DNA of 64,000 nucleotides, taken from NCBI RefSeq assembly GCF_019649055.1, contig NW_026570227.1, positions 2,542,001 through 2,606,000 on the forward strand. Direction: 5' to 3'. The translations under genes and the position numbers were made by a program. The DNA comes from Paramacrobiotus metropolitanus (taxonomy: Eukaryota; Tardigrada; Eutardigrada; Parachela; Macrobiotidae). Below, in pieces: positions 10,859 to 22,300 of the stretch (positions within the stretch are counted from its first letter, which is position 1; the number at the start of each line of letters is the position of its first letter). The notes below the pieces were generated by a model. The model did no database searches, was not told the DNA's origin, and worked only from the letters and a program-made list of their open reading frames with translations.

Positions 10859-11893
10859 ATGGCACTAGCAATTAAGATAGGCGACAGATTCGAATCCTAC
10901 GCGGCGGCGTTACGTGCAGTTGAAGAATGGAACGAATCCACTCATCAGGTCTTCATAAATCCCGGTGGCAATGCAAAGACTTCGAAAAGCATCCACTGCA
11001 CGACATCTTCCCGTACAGTTCAGTGAAACTGGTATGCAAGAAAGCCAGCGTGTATCGTCCTCATCAGCGAGGCTCACTTCCGACGAAAAAGTCTATCACC
11101 ACCACTCTGAAGAGCGACTGTCAAGCAGCTATCCGTCTGAAGCTGGTCAACGGAATGTTGGAAGTCATCCACGTGCCGGCTGCAGATGACCACAATCACG
11201 AGGTGTCGCAGGCGATAGCATAGCACTTCCCGGAAAGGAGACGGCTGTCCGACACGGAGGAGAAGACCGTGGATCAGCTAATCCTCATGCAGTCGCGTGC
11301 CACCGAGGATTATTGCGAGCACTGTTAACGCTTCAGGTCGGTCGAGCGGGACAGCCGGCACTGTCATCACGAAAGACATTTTCAACCGGGGGACGAAAAT
11401 ACGCATGGAAAAGGGGCAAGGGCCCGAGGAGCACGAAATTCTCACGGAATTTCTGCGGCAACACAGGCAAAGAGATGCGACCGGCACTTATGATGTAGTT
11501 GCGGCGGAAGACGGAATAGATGCGTTGCGTATCGTTTTCGTTCAGACCACTACCATGAAGCAAACGTTCTCTCGCAAACGTTCTCTCGCCACCGGGTTAG
11601 CTAAATTCGGAGTGGTTGAGTTCAAAACACACATAGTAGCTCTGCAGCATTACCTGGATATAGCGCGAAGTGAAGCTGTGCCGTTAATTAGTCACCCTGA
11701 CCTGCTGGCTAAGGAATCGGTACCTGAAACAACTTTAAAGTAGCCGGAAATCCCTGAAGCCGCATCGGAAGGTGATTTGCCAAATCCAGAACCACCTGTC
11801 GCAGAAAACTTCGTCGCTCCTGATTTTTCTGCGTTCAGAGTCAGACCTCACGGAACCATTAAACCCAAAGGACGGCCGTCGGAAGGAAGGAAG
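10859..11893 (+). pseudogene. Decayed ZSWIM/MULE-type transposase gene, catalytic core deleted
   Basis: The ATG at 10859 begins a frame (IGDRFESYAAALRAVEEW) typical of the FAR1/FLYWCH-like N-terminal domain of Mutator-like transposases and ZSWIM3-like proteins. After a frame change it continues through a Cys-rich segment and the signature DHNHEVSQAI, with stops at 11221-11223 and near 11324. A further frame (11297-11743) carries PPRIIASTVNASG and VITKDIFNR, the usual linker before the DDE domain, up to MKQTFSR. There a 14-bp direct repeat (CAAACGTTCTCTCG twice, about 11571-11598) marks an abrupt jump to a C-terminal tail ending KPKGRPSEGRK. The DDE domain and SWIM finger are missing. At least two frameshifts and two nonsense codons make it a pseudogene. 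Confidence 0.6.
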
Positions 11894-12738
11894 CTTAATT
11901 TCGTTATTTATACTATGTTGTTTTCGTCTTTATGTACTTGCATTCTTCATGTTCATAGTGTTTGTTGACCTTTATTTATTATTTAGTATTTTCACCGTCG
12001 TAGTGTAGTTGATGGCCTTTATTAAATTGATTACACCAGATTCGTCATAATGCCCAATTAATGGGGATAAATTAGGTTAAGCAGATGATAAGTCAACTTT
12101 AGAAATAGTTGGTCATACAGACAGTACCGGACTGTACGTATCCACAGGACCACAAATCAGTGGTAATCAAATTCTTAGGTACGTATACGAAATTAATGGC
12201 AATAACGAAATAATGCACTTGCGCTTTCACATTACACAATCTGGCAGTGGGCGCCGTGGCCGATCCTTTATGACGGATCCAAGAATGGCGCTTTTATTAG
12301 CACAAGCCAGTTAGAATACATGAATTGGCAACAAATAGAGAATTACAATAACAAAATTTCTTCTAATTTATCCGCGCCTTCCATTGTCCCCAGCACGGAA
12401 GCCGCGTTGCCTCGCTGTATTTCGATCGACAGACGTTGACGTAGGAATTCCTGTGAGCGAGGTTCCCCGGTGTGTTGCTGTAGCCGCTTGCCGATTTCCT
12501 TTATTAAAGCAGATGCCGATTTTCCCCAGGGCCCGAACGTTTCAAAGGCTAGTGCTGCAAAAATGTATCTGCCTACAAGATACGCATAGAGTCTGGCTGG
12601 GCCGGGCCGAAGTCGACTACTACGGTTGATGGGTCAACCCGGATGCCTATAAACCGCCTAGTTACTAGTATGACGGCGGCGGGGTTTCAATGCACAATCA
12701 TAGTAGCCGCGGTTGAGCGGCTCCTATGATTGTGAATT

Positions 12739-12930
12739 GACAACGGCACAATCAGGCGTGCCGAGGGTATACGAGGCGTAGCGTGCCTAGCCATTGTCAT
12801 TTCAGATGAGAGAATGTGGACTGCACTGGTGTTTTTCCCATGGGCGCATATGCTTAACCTTGCGAAGCGTCTCATCTCAAATGACACAATAGAGCCGAAA
12901 TCACACCTCATTAGCGATTGTGCCGTTGTC
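12739..12930. mobile_element. Small terminal-inverted-repeat element (about 192 bp)
   Basis: GACAACGGCACAATC at 12739-12753 is exactly inverted at 12916-12930, with a further inverted pair inside (CATTTCAGATGAGA near 12798 and TCTCATCTCAAATG near 12870). No coding capacity. Target duplication not clear. Adjacent palindromes (TCATCCGGATCCGGATGA near 12948 and CCACGCTTAAGCGTGG near 12973) may belong to a neighbouring insertion. Confidence 0.5.
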
Positions 12931-13104
12931 TATTGAAAGCCTGCATCATCCGGATCCGGATGATGCATGCAGTTCCACGCTTAAGCGTGGCGCTTCACGC
13001 ATCACCCGGACGAGTCTGTTTTAAGAATAACGGACGGCGGTTCCCTCGATCCCGGAAATAATACGGTTTGACAAATTTCCAGGTAATATCCAGAAATTCT
13101 GGTA

Positions 13105-13399
13105 CGAGGAGGGAACAAGCATCTTCGGTAGCGCGTTCGAATATTCAAGACTCTTTGAACACTGTGCGTTAAGTGTGCGACAGCATGATTCACTTAACAG
13201 CCAACCGTGGAATGTTGCCCATCAGCGTGCACGTCACCGTCAACCGTGGATGGGTGCCCTGATTGACAGTGGCCAAGTTAAACGTGGATTGCCAGCCTTC
13301 CGCGGTTGAATGTTAAGCCAGATTTGCAGCCACACGAGTGTTCAAAGTGTCTTGACTACATATTCGAACGCGCTACCGAAGATGCTTGTTCCCTCCTCG
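13105..13399. mobile_element. 295-bp fold-back element with TA target duplication
   Basis: Ends CGAGGAGGGAACAAGCATCT and its reverse complement. Arms pair over about 65 bp, and the middle contains CAACCGTGGAT-type repeats. TA flanks both ends (13103-13104 and 13400-13401). Copies A (about 5558) and B (about 9702) lack it at the homologous position. It is a non-autonomous Tc1/mariner-like insertion by analogy; no transposase. Confidence 0.8.
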
Positions 13400-15170
13400 T
13401 ATAGTTAATAATAAGAAACCTAACAACACCACTAACCGAATTTGAAATTATATTAATAGTGGTCCACTGTTAATATTATTTCGAATTCAGTTAACGCCAT
13501 GCTTGCCACGGTAAATAATCCGCCCATGTTTAATCTAAGTTACAGTACGATCGAATGCTAATTAAGCGAACGAAAATGTAAAATATGCAAATAACAAAAT
13601 ATTACTGCAAGTGCAGCGACGATTTTTATAGAGGTTTATTTTAAGGCGCAGTAGTAAGCGTACAATAGAAACTGGAGCGGACAATGCACAGTGGCGCCTT
13701 CATACTACATACTATGTATAAATATAGATAGTATGTACTAAGTTACTAACTGCAGTTTTCAGATTTTGCGTGATCTGCACACCGATGTTATGATTAGAGT
13801 GTCGGTAAATCGGTATATCTCAATCGGTACATAAACACGTATCGGTAAATTTTAATCTGCATTGTTGACGATGGCACTACTCGATCGGCCAGCTTCCAGA
13901 CAGCTTGGACGTCTTCACTACGGCTTTGTAAAACGCGCGATAGCGTATCTTATCTTCTTCCGTTCTTCGCACTCACAAATTACAATGCATGCCGGTTGCC
14001 AGATTATATATATACATGTAGGTATGCGTCGTAATCGCTGGGCAATGTGGCAATTAGTTGTGGACTTGTGGTGGATCAGAAAGCCATTTTTGAATTTCAG
14101 TAGATTAAATATCTTAACTGGCAGCTACTCAGCAGGTGAACGTAAGCTGTACAAATACGATTACAGTGGTGCTTTCACCGAACAAAGTGCAAGAACAAAC
14201 TTTGTTCAACAAAGGTTGAATGAATTTATTGATTAACTGCTTCCTTGAACAGCGAGCGATTACTGTACAGTTATGCAAGTACTGCATAACTGAAAATTCC
14301 TTAAGTTTTCGAAGTATGTTGTTTTTGTACTTATTTATGTCTAGGATAAAAAATAATAATTAAAATAAAATAATAAAATAATAATAGTTTCGTTAATCAT
14401 GCGGTTCCTTCAGGCATCCGCGCTGGAGCGCTATTATTGTATGAACTAAAACTGCGGTAAATCTAAAATTTTTACTGTACTAGTAGTATTCTTAACTTAG
14501 TGCTTGTCGGTAAGAATGACAAGTTAATTGTACATGATAAGGTATCTTCGATCAGACCACCCATTAAAATTTGGCATCCGTTGTTCAAATTAAATAAAAT
14601 TAAATTAAGTACGAGTACGTGAAGTACTGCTTAAATTAGCAGTGTCATGGATTAATCGTAGTAAACATTAATTATCGTAGACATTAATTATCGTGCCGTG
14701 TAGGTTAATTGACCTGAGCTCCCCGTACAAGTACACCACTAAACAAATTTGTTTAATTTGTGTTGCGCGTGATGGTTACTGTAATTATTTATTCTGTATT
14801 ACTTTATTACTGATATTTTAAATTCTGAGTACATCAGAATTGTATTGTATTGTATACCGATGATATCCGTGTACGTGAAGTAAAAAACAGTATTAACTAA
14901 TTATAGCTAGGTATTTAAGTGCAGTTATTAGTGTCACAAGTATTATCATGTACAAGTTAATGTAGAAGATCATAAAAAAATCCAAGAAACCACTGCATTA
15001 AGCTTTGGCCCAAGCTATCGGTGTACGTATATAACTTGGGGACGGATTTCAAGCAGCGTTGTCACGGTTTGCTTTCGGCGGATTCCGCACCATCCGTCGA
15101 GGCATTGCAGCCAGTACGTACAGTCCTTCGGTCACTGTAGAATGATCCGGACAACAGCCGAACTACGTCT

Positions 15171-15826
15171 CCGCACAGGCCACCCCGGCATCCTTCTGGC
15201 CCGCGCCAGTCGTCGAACTGAAGAATTCCTCTATAACCTTAATTAATTAGAAATATACGAGTATCACTTACTGTACAAAAGTATTAAGCATCATACTCGT
15301 AATACGAATATATATAACAGATAGAACGCAATTGCGGTGACAGTGCAATTTCTGATCGATAAATATGTGTCACAACTAACATATACGTACAGTACTGTAG
15401 TACAATTCTATGGTCAGCTTTGGTTAAAAAACACGTTAATTACTACGTACGCGTAACGCTACGAAGTGGATAAAGTAAATGTAGTTATTACATAATTTAC
15501 ATTACAGGATAACACTTTTAATTTAATTCTGCAAAAAGAATAATTCAAAAACAACATGAGACATGTACGTTCCGTAAAGACTTTGATGATTTATTTGACT
15601 TTGTGACGATAATTGTCAAGCGCAGAAAGCGAGTTCAAGTTTTCAACTTGTAATACAAAGGCAGTATTTTACAATGAAAACACACTGAAATTAATTTCAA
15701 ACGAAAATATTTTCGATCTTCAAAGTAAAATGGTAAATTTAAAATTAAATTATTAATTTCTCCCATTCTGGCGTTCTGCATACAGTACCCTACCCTAGTG
15801 GTTGCAGGCGCAGCAATAAGACAGTA
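15171..15826. other. AT-rich spacer before the outer inverted repeat
   Basis: No gene, repeat or RNA recognised. Confidence 0.4.
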
Positions 15827-15829
15827 TAA

Positions 15830-16560
15830 GGCGCGATTCAAGTATTACGTAACGGAATTTTAGACCCTTTTCTACCACCCTACCGTTCGATATAACGCTG
15901 GCATAACAAATGTTTTCACCACCCTACCGCTTACGTAATGGCCGGTCTGACCCCCCCCCCGTACCAATAAAAAAATTTTGTTTTTCAAGTTTTCCATTTA
16001 TATAGCGTACACGGTGGTTAACGATGGTTAACCACCGTGTACGCTAGTCGACCGTGCGACAGGCCCACAGATAGCCTAGCAGCATAATCATACTTTTTGC
16101 AGAAAACACGCTGATACTCACAGAACGCTGAAAAACTGAACATAATCTAGAAAGGGCCCGCGCTGAAGCGCTGAGTCTGAGTCTGAGTCTGACCCCTAAA
16201 AGGCTGAGTCTGACTACTGAAAGGCTGAGTCTGAGTACTAAAAGGCTGAGTCTGACTATTAAAATGCTGAGTGTTCTTAAGACTGCTAAAGTAATATCTC
16301 GATAACTTTTAACTCTTGACCGGAAATATGCACCATATGGTCCAGCGAATCCCCGTATTACATGCAACGCAAGTAATGTACAAGTACAACTGCAACATTT
16401 TAATTGGCAACAACCCATTCAGAATGAAATACGGGACGTGCACCGTGCGGTTTTGCGAGTATAACTTGCAGCAACAAGAAGGTTGAAAAGAACAAAAGAA
16501 TTAACCACAATTATAGCCGCTATTAGACATTTCCGGCCAAAATAAAATCAAATTTATTGC
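15830..16560. repeat. Left arm of outer long inverted repeat
   Basis: Begins GGCGCGATTCAAGTATTACG. The inner 400 bp (about 16160-16560) is the reverse complement of 30147-30545, including a run of CTGAGTCTGAGT and TAAAAGGCTGAGTCTGA repeats. The middle part differs from the right arm and holds a hairpin (16003-16046). TAA precedes the arm (15827-15829) and TAA follows the partner arm (30746-30748). Confidence 0.75.
16003..16046. repeat. Perfect hairpin, 20-bp arms and 4-base loop
   Basis: TAGCGTACACGGTGGTTAAC, loop GATG, then the exact reverse complement. It lies in the part of the left outer arm that has no counterpart in the right arm, so it is a secondary insertion or a local inverted duplication. 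Confidence 0.8.
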
Positions 16561-18326
16561 TTTTACAACTATGTAAATACTGTACCAGGTGTACTAAATA
16601 ATAAGCCGGTAATGTGCGCATGTAACCAGATCTACGTATAATAATACGTTAATATGCACTGACTGTAAACCTGTGCATCAAAGCTCAATAAATCGAATAA
16701 AACAGATGCATTATAGCAACAGTGAACAGAGTAATAGAGAATAGAGCAGGTCAGCATTAACTGAAAGTAAAAAGCATGTCGGTGTCGGCTTCTCTCTAAA
16801 ATAATAATATGAGGTATTTGTCGATGCTCGTTTCGTGCAGGTTTAAAATAATTTAACTAAATACAGCGCTAATTACAGCTATTGTAAATGAAACATAAAA
16901 CCCATACAGCGTTAATAGCAGCAGCATTATCAACCTACCTATAATAATTATACTACAGTAGCATATTCTTCCGAAGTAGTATTACAATTTCGATAATACA
17001 CGACATAGGCATACAAAATCACCGATTCGCCTTCGTAGCTGATTAGCTGGAAGTTAATCCGAAATAATTAAGTAAAGAGTGCAATGAGCAGTCCAAATTT
17101 TAGAAGTTGTCACAAAACCGTAACGAAGTTATCGTCATGTAAAAACACGAAGTGGCGTTTTCTTGTCTGCTTCGCAGTCAGCGAAAACATTCCGTCGCGG
17201 ACTCGCTGTGCAAATTACGTATTATTCGTGTACTAAAAATTTGTAATTAACGGTATAGTTAGGGACCATACACAAACTACATATAGAACAAATTTTCGGG
17301 AACGTAGTTTATAGATAGTCCCTTACAGTATCTTCCTTTGTGTAACTTGATGCTTGTGCTGTGCTAAACCACCCCCCTAAAATGTGCGAATCAGAATCGT
17401 GTAACATTTTGGCTACAGACTCTCCATAGACCGTACGAAAACAAGCCGTAAACTAAATAGTGTACAAAGACTAGTCTTTGTAATTATTCTAGTTTAACCG
17501 ACTGCCAGCTGGTGTCAGTCCGCTCCGGAAAATTACCCAGATGCAGTTTATTATGACCCACTGTTTATTATGACTCACAGTACCCCTTAAATCCTTTTTG
17601 AATCCTTAAATCCTTTTAAATCACAGTACCCCCCCCCCCTTTTTGTAACGGGTCGTATTTTGTCGCACACAGACATAAACTGTACGGATTTGTTCTATTT
17701 GTTCAAAGTTTGTCGTATCTAAATCTATCATTTGCAAATTTGCAATAACTTTTATATTTGTCGACATATAAAATTAGAATACCGCATAATTAGAATAAAA
17801 GCCTAATCTTCAAGGAGCACTAACTGTTCAGGGTCACAACGTACGGTATAGCCCAAAATGCAATTGCAGGTTGCGCTAATATTTATGGCATCGCTTCATA
17901 AGTCATATGGATATAAGCAGCATATAATTAATACATCACCTTTCTAATGTTAATAATAGGAATTTATATGCCAGTGCTTTCCGTAAAGTAGTAATATATT
18001 AATCGGTGTAATAATTATACTTTGTAGTTATAACATCGTAACACTGATCCTGCAAAACTGCAACGCACTGTTTTTTGTTTAGCCTTCCTTAGTAATCGCC
18101 GTTAATTTAAGCAATTCAGCGCCATGTACGTAGTTTAATTAGTGCAAAGTGGCAAACTGAGGTCATAATGTGGATAGCTTATTTATATGCATTAAATTTA
18201 TCTTTAAAAGATGCATGAAGTTGAGCGTTATGAAAAGATGCATGAAGTTGAGCAATTATAAAGAGGCGTTGTGCCTCTTTATAATTGAAATACTCAAACA
18301 GTACTGAATGCAAAACATATTTTGCA
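16561..18326. other. AT-rich interior of the outer element; no gene seen
   Basis: Only a poly-C run (about 17627-17639) and a small direct repeat plus hairpin stand out: GATGCATGAAGTTGAGC twice (18208-18253), then CAATTATAAAGAGGC pairing with GCCTCTTTATAATTG (about 18254-18288). Confidence 0.4.
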
Positions 18327-18527
18327 TATAGGGGGAATTTAACTGTTGAGGCCAGCACTCCCTGTACTTGATGCCGTCTCCCGCCTGGAGTGTGACGTTA
18401 CGGGAGTACATACGGTTAAATCAGGCGCGGTACATAAGCACCATGTTTAGCCACAACGTAAAACTTCAGCCGGCTGACGGCAGCAAGTACAGGGAGTGCT
18501 GGCCTCAGCAGTTGAGTTCCCCCTATA
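18327..18527. mobile_element. 201-bp inverted-repeat element
   Basis: 44-bp arms (18327-18370 and 18484-18527) start with TATAGGGGGAA and end with TTCCCCCTATA, differing at only a few positions. No protein. The TATA at each tip may be part of the repeat or a duplicated target. Confidence 0.65.
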
Positions 18528-18534
18528 TTTAAAG

Positions 18535-18674
18535 AGCAGGAATGTAGAAGCCCTTTGCCGACAAATGTTTGTCAGCAGAGATGCGTTTTTGTGGTGTCTG
18601 AAAGAAATATGTTCAATTTCAAACAGCTGTTATGGTGCACCAGATGAGGGTGTTACTGCCCAGATGTTATCAGT
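18535..18674 (+). pseudogene. Possible Harbinger-type transposase relic
   Basis: One plus-strand frame reads RQMFVSRDAFLWCLKEI, resembling the FRMSR-TF-LL segment near the start of HARBI1-like transposases. It is cut by the Mutator-like insertion at 18675 and stops soon after the joined site at 26010. The match is a short visual resemblance only. Confidence 0.2.
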
Positions 18675-18964
18675 GGGTATTGCTAAAGTCTGTGACTGTG
18701 ACTGGGTGGGACTGGGTGGGACTGTGAGTCTATGTGACTGGGACCTTATGTGACTGTGACCGTCTGTGACTGTGCACACTGGGCATGGGAATGATTGGGA
18801 CTGTGACCTTTTGGGAGTGGGGCTAGTGGTTGTAGCAGTCCGCCAACCAACTGACAGGGCACTTCCGGTCAAATTTTTTAACTGGCTTATAGTGTTAAAA
18901 GGCAGTACTTGCAAGCTTATTCTGTAAGGCAGTGCTTCGTACGGCATTCTAGAAATTCCAAGAA
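18675..18964 (+). repeat. Left terminal inverted repeat of the MULE
   Basis: Rich in short direct repeats of GTGACTGGGAC and GGGTGGGACT (18690-18790), then GGGCACTTCCGGTCAAATTT (about 18858). The repeats could be transposase binding sites (inference). Inner limit set where similarity to the right arm fades, after TCTAGAAATTC. Confidence 0.9.
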
Positions 18965-19314
18965 CGCGTAGTATGGCATTCGTCGAAGAGAATACTTAAT
19001 TTCCTTATAACATACAGAGTATAATAAAATTCAAAACCAAAATAACAGAAACCATAACTGCTACACCAACCATGACCGCTACTACTAGGTACTGCGCAGG
19101 GAAAAACTGCCAGAAAAACAGTGCAGTAACCATTCAGAACTGGTGTTTAGCAATATCGATTCTTATCAACAAATTTCGAAAATACATGTTTTTTAAGATA
19201 ACGTAACGAAGAAAATTTAAGAGAGGCAAAAAACCAAAACAATACCTGCAACTGGATCAATAACAAAGGAATACTGTGGTAATATCGAACCTTACGGAAA
19301 TACGAAGGTAACCG

Positions 19315-22300
19315 TTAATGAAAAATATAAAAAATCGCGAAAATTGCTTGCTTGTGCTTTTCATCCAACTTTTCCTTCGTTTCTGCCGAGATTACGAAAG
19401 TTGCAGATTTCAAAGCTGGCGTGTTCACGCTGTTAGTTGCTGCAACAATGCAGCCATTATTAGCATGGCAGTAGACGTTTGACGGCTTTCCCTGTCGTTG
19501 AACACCGTTGCGCGGGTATATTCTAGTGCCCACTGACACAAACATCAAATCATTTGGTGAATCAGGTTTAATGTGGGGCTTTTGCGAAAGTTCCTTCGAC
19601 ATCCGCTGCACTTCGTTGTTTGAGAACTGCAATCCTCCAGCAGCCATAATTCATATTCGCCCGGTTGTGGCTTTGGTTTGTCAGCCAAATTACGAACCAA
19701 TACGAAATCCCAAATCTTTTCCATGGATTTCTTTTTAAACGACTCTCGGTCAACAGGAGGAGCCTCTGAAATGGTACGGGTTACATTAAGTGGGTATAGA
19801 GCAGCAAGGTTAGTTATTGTAAAAGCTTTGTTATAACAAATCAGTTATTGAAGTTATGCCTGGAAGCTAGACACAGAAACAATAACGATAAATTTTAGTT
19901 AATGGTTGCTAATATTTGGTACGGAATTGTATATCTATCTTGTAAAATAATACGTTGTATTTGTTTCTTGCCACACTATGTAATTACAAATCCCACCTTG
20001 CTCTTCCACACCTTCCTCATCAACTGTGGTTAGCTCAACTCTGCGCTTACGGCAAGCAGTAGAGCTAGTGCTTGCAAAGGATGAGTCATCGGCAAGCGGT
20101 TGACTTGACAGTAGGCTGACTGGTGGTGGCCTTCGGAGCTTCGCACCTTTGCGAATACCGGTGCCATGGAGTTTTTTTCCTGCGTCAGCTGGGGCACTGA
20201 GGTCAATCGCACGATGTAAGCCGAACCGATTTCCAAATCGCACATCGTTCGAATTCGCCCAGGTAACTAACGTGTCTAAGGATTGCGTATGAATGGCCAC
20301 AGCAAATATATCTGGGCAAATACCAAATGTTACATAGTGGCTGCAGGTTTTGTCGCACTCGATTCGGTTCAGATTTCCGTCCAGCGTCACTGTTAACAAC
20401 TGCCCGGGTTTATGACCGCACACCAGAAATCGGCTTCCATTGCTGCCAGGTGCTAGGACTATGGGATTTGGTTTTTGCAGTAACACATCGGCTTTTTCAA
20501 GCATAGATGCCAAAAGGTCACGACTAAACGTTTTGATCTGACCGACTGCTTCGCCGTGCGGATGGCTGCAAGATTAGTAGTTAATATGTTATTTATTAAT
20601 AAGCAGATTTAGTTACGAGTGGTAATAATATAATAGTATAATAGTCGTTTACTGATGTGGTTATAATAAGTAGCGGTTTAGTTGTAGTACAGTAGGTGCT
20701 GGCCGCGGGCACGGGAATTCCGCACGGGATTTGGCTTCGTGCACGGGTAAATTATTTAAATTTCTAAATTTAAATCTTGTAGTTTACTTTAAATTTTTTG
20801 TAGATAATTAAAATGAAATCTTACTCACTTAACCCATAACTTTTCAAGGAAAATACAGTAAAGTCACCTGAGCCACGTGGGAATTTCTGTAATATACTCA
20901 TGGCTAGCGCGTTCGGTTTCGGGATGGACCTGGAACTTCTGAGCAAGGTCTGATGCAAACGCACTTGATGGCCGGTGGGAAACTATAAACGTTACGATCA
21001 AAAGGCGAAAATCATAAAAAAATTAAGAAAGCCGTGCCCACCGTCTACACCCGTGCGGACCGAAAAAGGTCACCCGTGTCCGAACTCAGAGCACGTACCT
21101 AAACCCCGTGCAAACACCCGTGCACGCAGCCAACGCCCGTGTTTCCCGTGCACGCAGCATCGACCAAATAATTAAGCACCATACACCACTACGATTACAG
21201 AAGCGAAATAATGTAACAAGATCGTGTTTATCACTGACCATGTCAAGCGATCTGGCGTTTCGTCTCCGTTATCCGGTTGGCTGTTAGCCTTCTCGATGCT
21301 GAATGGTTCACGGTGAATACCCTTCTTAAAAGCCCGTTTTTGAAATTCGGATGTTGGGAGTAATTCTTTGAAGTCCGCTTCCAAGTGCTTGTACGCAGGA
21401 ATTATTTCGTACAAACCGGATTTAATTGTGGCATATTCGAACTCTTGGAGATCTTTTTTCGCAAAGATTTCCATATCTTTTACAAAACGATTAATGCCCC
21501 TCAAGCTGTTAAACCCTTTCTTAATTCTTTTATTTGCACTTTCAACGGCGTTCTGGTTGTAATATCCGGCGCCGACATTTGCCGCTTTACGTGCTTCAGC
21601 CTGGCAAGTAAAACATGCAGCTTTATTATTATTAATAATATAGCTTAATAAAAATGATATGCTATAAAAACGGAAATGGTAAGCAGTATTTTTGCGGTTA
21701 AAAAGTATGAGTAAACAAGCAGTGCAAAACGAATTAATATTAAATACTATTTTACGAGTGAAGTAGTTAGCGAACGCTTGATTGAGTAGTTCGTCGTCTT
21801 ACCGAATAATGTTCCTGAAACAAGGGTGCTTTGCTTTTGAAAAAGTATTCTGCCAGCTTGGGCCCGTTAGCATGCATTGCTCCCAACGTTAAGCGCAGCT
21901 GCTCTCCAGCTTTTTCGTAATCTTCCGGTGTTTCGCAGTCGATATACCCCGGTACTCTTTGGTCTCCGACAACACGCCCAAAAACAAGCGCGAGCACCTG
22001 GTCCTTGACATTCGACATTTTAAAGTCTTCCGCTTTTCGACTGATGTTGTCAATTGCGTGGATGATACAAAGAATATGTGGTACAGTTGGAAAAATTGTC
22101 TGGAATGCGCCATAAAGTGCCTGCAAAAATTTGCTCAAATGTTATATAATTACAAGGTAGCCTCCTGCTTTCGGCTGTACAATGCTTATATATTTGGTAA
22201 GTAATCGTACTGAATGTCGGGGATGAAATTACAGTAGTTTACTACGACCACTGGCAACTTCCACTCTAATCTATTTCTTAATTTTTCATTGGGAATACAT

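Larger units (their letters stand above)
11890..15170. repeat. Segmental repeat, copy C
   Basis: Matches copy A from about 2400 to 7295, again without the 2715-5035 segment, and overlaps copy B's range. It contains two insertions absent from A and B: an inverted-repeat element at 12739-12930 and a fold-back at 13105-13399. Copies B and C together with the pseudogene between them span roughly one and a half segment lengths. Confidence 0.75.

Noticed and set aside
15943-15961. Poly-C run as a possible telomeric or regulatory signal
   Set aside because: Isolated homopolymer, seen again near 17627 and 30660; no repeat structure beyond slippage.
16044-16418. 124-codon frame, with a close relative at 30276-30554
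   Set aside because: The two frames are translations of the two arms of the outer inverted repeat (LRLSLSVVRLSLL from CTGAGTCTGA repeats), not independent conserved genes.
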